From Saccharopolyspora sp. NFXS83 (lineage in GTDB: Bacteria > Actinomycetota > Actinomycetes > Mycobacteriales > Pseudonocardiaceae): 64,000 bases of DNA. Below, one piece after another: positions 57,483-64,000 of this stretch. The position numbers were made by a program, and so were the translations under genes. Positions within the stretch are counted from its first letter, which is position 1. Every line of letters begins with the position of its first letter. The DNA lies in the NCBI RefSeq assembly GCF_026241095.1, contig NZ_JAPFGB010000024.1:26585-90584 (forward strand), in the 5' to 3' direction. The notes beneath the pieces were generated by a model that worked only from the letters and a program-made list of their open reading frames with translations, did no database searches and had not been told where the DNA came from.

Positions 57483-58736
57483 TCAGGTCGTGGCGCCCTG
57501 CGAGCGTCGGCCGGTGGGGCACAGCGGGATCAGCACGAGCAGCGCGAGGCCGAGCAGCGCGTAGCCGGACGCCGGAAGCGCCTGGCCGATGCTCAGCCCG
57601 CTGCCGGACAGGCTGTGCTCCGGAAGCGCGTAGCCCACCGGGAACAGGATCGTGCCGAGCAGCAGCACCAGGCAGCACGCCCACCGGAGGCGGTGCGCGC
57701 ACCGTGCGACTCCGACCAGCAGGACGAGGGCGGCAGGCCCGAGCCACACCCAGTGGTGGGTCCAGGTCACCGGCTGCGCCAGCAGTCCCGCCATGCCCAG
57801 CACCAGAACGGTTGTGAGGTGGTCCCGCCGCCGGACGGCGATGCTCAGACCGAGCACGGTCGAGGCGGCGAGCAGTCCCCACCCGAGTGGCGGGGCCAAG
57901 CCGAGCCGCGACAGCGCCGCCGCGAGGTTCTGGCTGAAGATCTCGGTGCGCACCGGCCCGTTCGACATCCTCGGGAGCACATCGAGCCAGTAGTGCACCG
58001 CGGTGTCGCCGAGGGCGAGCACGCCGATCGCGACGCTGACCAGGAAGGTCAGGGCGGCGCCTGCCGCGGTCCGCCACCGCCGGGCGAGCAGGAATCCCGG
58101 CACCACGATTCCGGCGGCGAGCTTGATCGACGTCGCCGCTCCCAGCAGGACGCCGTCCCGAGCCCTGTCACCGGTGCGCGTCACCGCGATGATGACGGCG
58201 GCCAGCAGGATCGAGTTGATCTGCCCGAGCACCAGTTCGGTGCGCCACGGTGTCGTGAGCGAGAAGAAACCGGCTGCGGCGAAGGCGAGGGCGCGCCGCT
58301 GGGTGCGGGTCCCGAAGTCGTACCGATCGAGCACGCAATACGTCGACGTCACGGTGGCGGCGACGGTCGCGATGTTGAGCACGGCGTGGCCGAGGGCCTC
58401 CGGGGTGAACCGCAGCGCGGCGAACAGCAGCCCGGCGATCGGCGGGTAGAGGAACGGCAGTTCGGGCCGGGGTTCGTACAGCGCCGGGGTCCACAATTCC
58501 CGACTGGCGCGCGCGTACACGCGGTAATCCAATCCCCATTCGGGGTCGCCGACGAGCGCGGCTTCGGGGATGACGACGGCCAACGCGGTGCTGACGACGA
58601 CGGCGTAGGCCAGGACCGCGACGGCGAACCAGGGCGCTGTTCTCCGCCCGTCCTCGGCGGACGGGCGCGCGCGGATTGTTTCGACGCGGTCGTCGACTCG
58701 GGTGGAGTCGTGCTCGCGCGACCTGTTCTCGGTCAT
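57483..58736 (-). CDS. GT87-family mannosyltransferase-like membrane protein
   Basis: A 417-residue polytopic membrane glycosyltransferase of the GT87/DUF2029 group, related to mycobacterial polyprenol-phosphomannose-dependent alpha-mannosyltransferases. Seen: the catalytic Asp region DYRVYARASRELWTPALYEPRPELPFLYPPI (LDYRVY in the first extracytoplasmic loop, the YPP motif), LVLGQINSILLAAVI, SIKLAAGIVVPGFLLARR, HHWVWLGPAALV. ATG at 58736 with GAGGAC 6 bases upstream; the longer frame upstream is noise. Probably mannosylates a cell-envelope lipoglycan. Confidence 0.88.
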   Translation of the reverse strand: MTENRSREHDSTRVDDRVETIRARPSAEDGRRTAPWFAVAVLAYAVVVSTALAVVIPEAALVGDPEWGLDYRVYARASRELWTPALYEPRPELPFLYPPIAGLLFAALRFTPEALGHAVLNIATVAATVTSTYCVLDRYDFGTRTQRRALAFAAAGFFSLTTPWRTELVLGQINSILLAAVIIAVTRTGDRARDGVLLGAATSIKLAAGIVVPGFLLARRWRTAAGAALTFLVSVAIGVLALGDTAVHYWLDVLPRMSNGPVRTEIFSQNLAAALSRLGLAPPLGWGLLAASTVLGLSIAVRRRDHLTTVLVLGMAGLLAQPVTWTHHWVWLGPAALVLLVGVARCAHRLRWACCLVLLLGTILFPVGYALPEHSLSGSGLSIGQALPASGYALLGLALLVLIPLCPTGRRSQGATT

Positions 58737-59050
58737 CGGCGTCCTCGGTGACGACTCGCATCGATCGCTCGTGGCCAGCGTTTTCTGGCTCGTGAATTGA
58801 ATAGCGAACAATTGTGCGGCTGTCAACCGAGATCGCGGATCGCGATATTCATTGGGATGGTCGACGGGTGGAAAATGGGCGGGATGTACCGGTAAGGATG
58901 TTCATCCTGAAAAGATTTAAAGCGTAACGAGAATTTGCGCGTACGCGAGTTCTCTTTTCCTTCTTGGATCCTGCTCGCCTCGGTCGCCGAACCGCGCGGT
59001 CCTCTCCGGTCGGCTGAAGCGTCGGTGCCCCGCTCCTGGCGGGCCTCGGG
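58737..59050. other. AT-rich intergenic region upstream of the GT87 gene
   Basis: 314 bases; from about 58795 to 58965 the composition falls well below the surrounding GC (TTGAATAGCG, GAAAAGATTTAAAGCG). It is probably the promoter region of the GT87 gene. No gene is supported; a short frame reading MNILTGTSRP lacks codon bias. Confidence 0.5.
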
Positions 59051-59164
59051 TCAGGCTGCGTGGGTGCGGAGCATGCGCTGGTAGGCGGTCTTGGCGGCGT
59101 GGACGATGAGCCCCTCGAGGAGTGCCACGGCCACGCTGGTCAGCAGGGTCGTCAGGAAGTTCAT
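59051..59164 (-). CDS. 37-residue single-helix micropeptide behind a P-type ATPase gene
   Basis: ATG 59164 to TGA 59051 encodes 37 residues: a hydrophobic stretch FLTTLLTSVAVALLEGLIVHAA (split at FLTTLLTSVAVALL and EGLIVHAA) followed by a basic tail KTAYQRMLRTHAA. Of 37 codons, nearly all end in G or C (the exceptions are GCA codons), far from what a chance frame would show. It would insert as one membrane helix with the basic tail inside. Its start has no strong ribosome site. It lies on the same strand, 168 bases after the ATPase stop, with a terminator hairpin in between. Tiny membrane proteins regulate other P-type ATPases (MgtR, KdpF); such a role here is only a suggestion. Confidence 0.7.
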   Translation of the reverse strand: MNFLTTLLTSVAVALLEGLIVHAAKTAYQRMLRTHAA

Positions 59165-59255
59165 GGTGGGTGCGCTTTCTGCCGTCTCGGATCCTGCTCG
59201 TACGCCCCGACGGTGCCGGTCGGGAGTGAGGACCGGGTTGGTTCCGGGTGACGAG

Positions 59256-59292
59256 CAGGTGAAGCGGCGGGGAAAATCCGCCGTTTCACCTG
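59256..59292 (-). terminator. Terminator after the P-type ATPase gene
   Basis: 59256-59270 pairs with 59278-59292 (15 bases, one G-U) around a 7-base GGAAAAT loop, 41 bases past the ATPase stop on the minus strand. Confidence 0.78.
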
Positions 59293-59332
59293 GTGGGGGG
59301 ACCGCCGAGGCGGGCCGAGGCCGCCCGCCCGC

Positions 59333-62300
59333 TCACTGGGGCGCGGCGACCAGCGGCCGGGAACCCGCGGGAGCGCGACTCACCGAACCGTTCCGGTGCG
59401 CGGCCGGATCCGCGGGCAGCACCGCGCCCTCCACGGCGTCGCCTGCTTCGCCCTCCGCGGTGAGGGCGGCCGGGTCCTCCTCCGTCGCCGCGGGCAGTGC
59501 GCGGGGCTCCGCGGACTCCTTCGGTGCAGGTAGGTGCTGCCACATCACCACGGCTGTGGTGGAAGCGACCGCGGATCCGATCGCGAGGCACCACTGGTGT
59601 GGTAGTAGCGGACTGCTGCCGAAGAAGTGGCTGACGCCGGGAACCTGCACGACCCCGAACAGCACCACCAAGGACACCGCGCCGGAGGCCAGCACCAGCG
59701 GGGTGCGACCGCGCACCGCGAGGGTCTGGGCGAGTTGCGCGGACACCAGCGCCACCAGTCCGGTGGTGCGGGCCTGCCCCGGCGTGGACACCGGGCGGGC
59801 CAGCGCCCATGCGAGCCCTGCGGCACCGGCCGTGGCGGCGGCGCGCAGGTACACGTCGTGGGTCAGCGCCGTGCCCAGCGACGCGTCCGGACCTTCGGAC
59901 AGCAGCCGCTCCGGGGTGGCGTGCGGTGGCGGGCGCACCGCGATGGCGATCGCGGGCAGCACGTCGGTCAGCATGTTCACCACCAGCAGCTGCCGGGCGT
60001 TGAGCCCCGCGCCACCGCCGAAGAACCCGGACCCCACCGCGTAGCCGATCTCGCCGAGGTTGCCGCCGAGCAGCATCGACAGCGCGTCGTGCACCGAGGC
60101 CCACATGCCGCGGCCCTCGACGATGCCGTCGGTGATGGTCTCGATCCGGTCGTCGGCGACGACGAGGTCCGCGGATTCGCGCGCCGCCGAGGTGGCCCGG
60201 GAGCCGAGCGCGATGCCGACGTGGGCGAGCTTGATCGCGGGCACGTCGTTGGCGCCGTCGCCGGTCATCGCCACGGTGCGCCCGTCGGCGCGCAGCAGCC
60301 GCACGATGCGCGCCTTCTGCGCCGGGCTGACCCGCGCGAACACGGAGATCGCGGGCAGTTCCGCGGCCAGCTCCTCGTCGTCGAGCTCGTCCAGTTCCGC
60401 CCCGTGCATGACCCGCCTGCCGCCGAGCATGCCGAGTTCCGCGGCGATGGCCTCGGCGGTGCTCGGGTGATCGCCGGTGATCATGATGACGTCGACCCCG
60501 GCGCGCCGCAGCCGCGAGACGGCCTCCGCGGCGGTGGGGTGCACCGGGTCGGCGAGTCCGAGCAGCCCCACGAAGTCCAGTCCGTCCACATCGGAGTCGT
60601 CCAGTTCGGACCCGGTTTCGTCCGGTGTGGACTTCTCGGCGACCGCGAGCAGCCGGTAACCGCGCAGCGCGAGGCGTTCGATCTCCTGCTCCACCTCGGT
60701 TCGCGCGGCGGCGTCGAAGTTCCGGTGGCCCTCGGTGCCCCGCCACCGCGCGCAGCGTTCGAGCACCACCTCCGGTGCTCCCTTGACGTGCAGCGCGATG
60801 CCGTCCTCGCCGCGGGTGCGGGTGGCGTGGAAGCTGCGGGAGGGCTCGAACGGCAGGTCCGCGAGGACCTCCCGCCCGTTGGGGTCGATGCCGGCCGCCA
60901 GCGCCCCTTCGAGCACGGCCCGGTCGGTGAGGTGCGGCAGCGGCTGGTCGTCGTCGGCCTGCGGGTTGGCCCGCACGGCGACCTCGACGACGGCGCGTTC
61001 GGCGGTGTCGAGCTGATCCGGTGTGCTGCTGTGCCTGCCGTCGGAGACCTGGCCGAGGGTGATCCGGCCTTGGGTGAGGGTTCCGGTCTTGTCGAAGCAC
61101 AAAGCGTCGACGCGGCCCAGCGCTTCGATGGTGGCGGGGCTGCGCACCAGCACGCCGCGCCGGGAGAGCCTGCGCGCGGCGGCCAGTTCCGCCAGCGTCG
61201 CCACGAACGGCAGGCCCTCCGGTACGGCGGCCACGGCCAGGCCGACGGCTCGCCCGACGGTGTGCGCGAGCGGGGTGCCGCGCAGCAGGTCGACGGCCAT
61301 GAGCACGCCACCTGCTCCGATGGACAGCGGCAGGATCTGCCGGGTCAGTTCCGCGAGCCGCGCTTCGACGCCGCCCGCGCCGCCGGTGGCGTGACCGTCG
61401 TCCTGGGTGGTGCGGCCGATCTCGGTGGCGGTGCCGGTGGCCACCACGACGGCGGTCGCCGTTCCGGTGGCGACCGTGGTGCCCTGGTAGACCATGCCGG
61501 TGCGGTCGCCGAGCGCGGCGGCGGTGGTCGCCTCGGGCGTCTTGACCACGAGGTTCGATTCCCCGGTGAGGCTGGACTCGTCGACCTCCAGGAACTCCGC
61601 CTCCAGCACCCGGCAGTCGGCGGGCACGCCGTCGCCGGAACGCAGTTCGATGACGTCGCCGGGCACCAGCCGGTCGGCGGGCACGGTGATCGTCTCGCCG
61701 CCCCTGCGTACCTGCGCGGGCAGTTGCCCGGCGTCGAGCAGCCGGGCGAGTTCCCGGTCGGTCGCGACCCGCTGCGCCCCGTCGACCAGGGCGCTGACCC
61801 CGAGCACGCCGGTGATCAGCACCGCGTCGACGACCGAACCGAGCCCCGCGGAGACCACGGCGCCCGCGACCAGCACCGGTGTCATCGGGTTGACCAGTCC
61901 TTCCAGCGTGGCCCCCGCGACGCCGGAGTCCCGGCCGCCCGCTTGCGGCTGGGAGTGCTGCCAACGGTGCGCGACGGCGCCGGTGAGGCCGTCGACCGAG
62001 CTGTCCAGCAGACCCAGCACGGCTTTGCCCGGTAGCGCGTGCCACGGCGTGCGCTGCCGCGGCGCGGGTGCTGGGCGGTTGCCCGCCTGCATCCCGGCCA
62101 AGGTGCCGGTGCCGATCGCGAACAGGCTCGCCGCGTGGCCCGGCATGCTCGCGCGGGAGGGTGCGCCGAGCGAGGGGCCGAGCGCGCCGAACAGCACGCC
62201 CAGGCAGGTGCCGCCGACCGACAGCGCGGCGGCGTGCTTGCTCGCGGCGCGCGCTTCGGCGGTGGCGAACAGGACCGCGCACGCCTCGGTCCGGTTCGGG

Positions 62301-63877
62301 CACAGCAGGTCAGCGCCCCACGGCGTGGGCTTGTCGGCCTCGGTGAGTCCGATGCCGACGTCGGCGGCGGCCAGCGCGGAATGCCCGCGTGGCGACACCA
62401 GCGCGACCACCCGGCCGTCCTCCTGCAACCGGCGCACCGAGCCGGCCAGCCGGGTGCCGCCGTGCACGACGTCGTCCACGGAGAGCCTGCGGTCGAGGCG
62501 GCTGCCGATCCCGGCGAGCACCACGGTCCCGGCGGCGCCGGCAGCGTCGACGAGCGCTTCGGCGAGCGGGTCGAGCTCGTCGGCGACGGCCACGACCGCG
62601 GCGGGTTCGTCGTGCCTGCAGAGCAGGAGCAGCGTCGCGCCGTGGTCGCGGTGCGCGCGCATCGGCTCGTGCAGGTGCGAGGGCACGCTCGTGCCGTGCC
62701 GGTCGAGCGGGGCGCAGGACCACTTGCCGCTGCGCTGGTGCGCCTTGGGTCGTTCCGGGTCGACGAGCTCGGCGGCGTGCGCGAACAGCCGGGCCCCGTC
62801 CGCGTCGGAGTCCCACGGCAGCACCTCGTCGACGATCCGCCGTCCGGTCAGCAACGCGGGCGCGTCGAGCACGACGGCGTCGACCCGGTCCAGGCGCCGC
62901 AGCGACTTCGGCTCGAACACCACGGTGCCGCGGGCCGACAGTGCGGTGGTCAGCTGCGCGGCGAACGCCTCCCGGCCGCTCTTCGCCGGTCGGGGGATCG
63001 CGGCGAGCATGGTCGCCAGCGCGCGCCGATGGTCGCGGGTGGCGGCGAGCACGGTGCCGTACCCGCCGAGGGCGAACGTGCCGGAGAGGTTCGCGACCTG
63101 CTCGACCGGTCCGTCGGGCAGCGCGTTCGGGCGTGGCCGGGCGTCGAACGCGGTGGACTCGTGCGAGCCGGAGTGGGTCGCGCGCTCCCAGCGGGTCCAC
63201 GCCTGGCGCCTGGCGATGACTTCGCGCGCGGAGCAGAACCGGGACGACAGGTCGGTGAACACGGCCAGCGGGTTCTGCGAGAGGCCTTGGGTGACGGCAC
63301 CGCCCACGCCGAGCGCGGCGTCGGTGCCGGAACGCCCCAGGGTGCGTTCGGCGCCGGCGCGCAGCCACGGCACCGAGTCGGCCAGCGAGACCGCGGCGGG
63401 CACCAGCGGCGAGCCGGGCTGGAACGGGAGCAGGGAGGCGACGGTGGTGTAGCCCAGCCCGAGCACGCTGAGCCCGAGCGCTCCGACGTCGCGCAGCAGC
63501 GCGTCGGCGTTGCCCGGGTGCGCGGCACCGGCGGGTGCGCGGCCGAGGTCGTGCAGCCCGTGGTCGCGTTCGACGTCGTCGACCACCCCGTCCAGCGCTG
63601 CGCGCCCGGCGACGCCGGGATCGTGGTGCACCGTGACCCGCCCCAGCACCGCGTTCACCTCGACCTCGCGGACACCGTCCACTTCGGACATCCGGGTGCG
63701 CAGGTCGCGCACGGCGTCGGCCGACTCGGGCACGTGCAGGCCGCGCACCTCGAGGTGGGTGCGGCCGTCCTGGGAGTAGGCCCGCCGCGTCAGCGGTGCG
63801 GACCCGAAGGTGCGCACGGCGTCGAGGACGGGGACGGCCACCTGCGAGGCTCGCGACAGCAAGGTGCCGAGCGGCAT
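59333..63877 (-). CDS. Large CtpI-like P-type ATPase with a degenerate duplicated N-terminal half
   Basis: A 1514-residue cation pump. The C-terminal half (about 660-1430) is a complete P2-type ATPase: actuator LTGESN, PEGLP in M4 (about 884-888), phosphorylation Asp929 in CFDKTGTLTQG, VKGAPEVVLERC in the nucleotide domain, MITGDHPSTAEA, and TGDGANDVPAIKLAHVGIALG. The N-terminal 640 residues hold an HMA-like fold without CxxC (HLEVRGLHVPESADAVRDL...GRVTVHHDP) and a decayed ATPase copy: VLDAPALLTG replaces DKTGTLT (Asp338), and SPRGHSALAAADVGIGLTEAD replaces the GDGxND hinge. This matches mycobacterial CtpI (over 1600 residues). The ion is unknown. ATG 63877 has GAGAGGG 5 bases upstream. Confidence 0.92.
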   Translation of the reverse strand: MPLGTLLSRASQVAVPVLDAVRTFGSAPLTRRAYSQDGRTHLEVRGLHVPESADAVRDLRTRMSEVDGVREVEVNAVLGRVTVHHDPGVAGRAALDGVVDDVERDHGLHDLGRAPAGAAHPGNADALLRDVGALGLSVLGLGYTTVASLLPFQPGSPLVPAAVSLADSVPWLRAGAERTLGRSGTDAALGVGGAVTQGLSQNPLAVFTDLSSRFCSAREVIARRQAWTRWERATHSGSHESTAFDARPRPNALPDGPVEQVANLSGTFALGGYGTVLAATRDHRRALATMLAAIPRPAKSGREAFAAQLTTALSARGTVVFEPKSLRRLDRVDAVVLDAPALLTGRRIVDEVLPWDSDADGARLFAHAAELVDPERPKAHQRSGKWSCAPLDRHGTSVPSHLHEPMRAHRDHGATLLLLCRHDEPAAVVAVADELDPLAEALVDAAGAAGTVVLAGIGSRLDRRLSVDDVVHGGTRLAGSVRRLQEDGRVVALVSPRGHSALAAADVGIGLTEADKPTPWGADLLCPNRTEACAVLFATAEARAASKHAAALSVGGTCLGVLFGALGPSLGAPSRASMPGHAASLFAIGTGTLAGMQAGNRPAPAPRQRTPWHALPGKAVLGLLDSSVDGLTGAVAHRWQHSQPQAGGRDSGVAGATLEGLVNPMTPVLVAGAVVSAGLGSVVDAVLITGVLGVSALVDGAQRVATDRELARLLDAGQLPAQVRRGGETITVPADRLVPGDVIELRSGDGVPADCRVLEAEFLEVDESSLTGESNLVVKTPEATTAAALGDRTGMVYQGTTVATGTATAVVVATGTATEIGRTTQDDGHATGGAGGVEARLAELTRQILPLSIGAGGVLMAVDLLRGTPLAHTVGRAVGLAVAAVPEGLPFVATLAELAAARRLSRRGVLVRSPATIEALGRVDALCFDKTGTLTQGRITLGQVSDGRHSSTPDQLDTAERAVVEVAVRANPQADDDQPLPHLTDRAVLEGALAAGIDPNGREVLADLPFEPSRSFHATRTRGEDGIALHVKGAPEVVLERCARWRGTEGHRNFDAAARTEVEQEIERLALRGYRLLAVAEKSTPDETGSELDDSDVDGLDFVGLLGLADPVHPTAAEAVSRLRRAGVDVIMITGDHPSTAEAIAAELGMLGGRRVMHGAELDELDDEELAAELPAISVFARVSPAQKARIVRLLRADGRTVAMTGDGANDVPAIKLAHVGIALGSRATSAARESADLVVADDRIETITDGIVEGRGMWASVHDALSMLLGGNLGEIGYAVGSGFFGGGAGLNARQLLVVNMLTDVLPAIAIAVRPPPHATPERLLSEGPDASLGTALTHDVYLRAAATAGAAGLAWALARPVSTPGQARTTGLVALVSAQLAQTLAVRGRTPLVLASGAVSLVVLFGVVQVPGVSHFFGSSPLLPHQWCLAIGSAVASTTAVVMWQHLPAPKESAEPRALPAATEEDPAALTAEGEAGDAVEGAVLPADPAAHRNGSVSRAPAGSRPLVAAPQ

Positions 63878-64000
63878 GGGTTCCCTCTCTGGGCGCGGGG
63901 TGGTGGCTCTACCGGGGCGGGCTCATCCGCAGGCGGTGGCCGGGGAGCGGTTCGCGCGAGGCCGCCCCGGCATCCGCGGGCGCCCGCGAGGGGGCGGGGC
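63878..64000. other. Window end, upstream of the P-type ATPase gene
   Basis: The last 123 bases are GC-rich, with the ribosome site of the ATPase gene and presumably its promoter; nothing else is recognised. Confidence 0.4.

Noticed and set aside
58850..58910. Second micropeptide frame (MNILTGTSRP...) on the minus strand
   Set aside because: Codon bias is absent, composition is low GC and there is no ribosome site; unlike the supported frame at 59051-59164.
58966..59200. 12-base direct repeat GGATCCTGCTCG on both sides of the micropeptide gene
   Set aside because: Seen at 58966-58977 and 59189-59200, but too short and without inverted ends; insufficient to claim a target-site duplication or mobile unit.
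59627..62035. 800-codon plus-strand frame inside the P-type ATPase gene
   Set aside because: Low-complexity Arg/Gly/His translation without motifs, fully antisense to a gene with intact ATPase motifs.

Overview
This is a window of about 70% GC DNA with dense, strongly third-position-GC-biased genes on both strands. The gene families point to a high-GC Actinomycetota, most likely Pseudonocardiales (a Saccharopolyspora-like genome). They include the pgsA2-gcvH-garA-BFN-MerR-gcvP block also known in mycobacteria, an ergothioneine operon, a mycofactocin-type dehydrogenase, an F420-type (Ddn-like) reductase, an AcnR/aconitase pair and a CtpI-like P-type ATPase. The genus is inferred; no rRNA or tRNA gene was seen. 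No phage, IS element or CRISPR array was found, so this reads as ordinary chromosome.

Layout: 1-4.2 kb holds a truncated amino-acid permease, a large-subunit catalase and a small DedA-like membrane protein. 4.4-9.4 kb is a malonate module: a GntR regulator facing a MatC transporter, a MatB malonyl-CoA ligase and a two-domain carboxyltransferase. 9.7-14.6 kb is an iron-box-controlled operon for 2,3-dihydroxybenzoate activation and loading (dhbA, C, E, B and a free aryl carrier protein). 14.8-18.7 kb is a GAF regulator divergent from an aldehyde dehydrogenase and its DUF779 partner. 18.8-22.4 kb has a secreted hexosaminidase and an acyl-CoA synthetase (PrpE type). 22.8-30.7 kb is the GarA/glycine-cleavage block with a tandem glycine riboswitch before gcvP. 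30.9-36.0 kb is a minus-strand acyl-CoA catabolic operon headed by a mycofactocin-type SDR, preceded by a good promoter. 36.4-43.8 kb has two CBS-domain CorC/CNNM proteins, a peptide transporter, a FUSC protein and AcnR. 44.0-48.5 kb is egtABCD. 48.6-52.2 kb has a Ddn-like reductase, a methyltransferase, two small overlapping genes and an LCP ligase. 52.2-64 kb has aconitase with an AcnR-like site, an aquaglyceroporin, an EamA exporter, a GT87 transferase, a 37-residue micropeptide gene and a giant P-type ATPase.

The most unusual items are a dispersed palindromic element found just 3' of genes (two clear copies and one structural variant); an unlisted 37-codon membrane micropeptide gene behind the ATPase; the biotin-free carboxyltransferase that takes the place of MatA in the malonate operon; and several small genes with ribosome sites and high GC3. 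Where stated, starts were chosen by ribosome binding site rather than by the longest reading frame.
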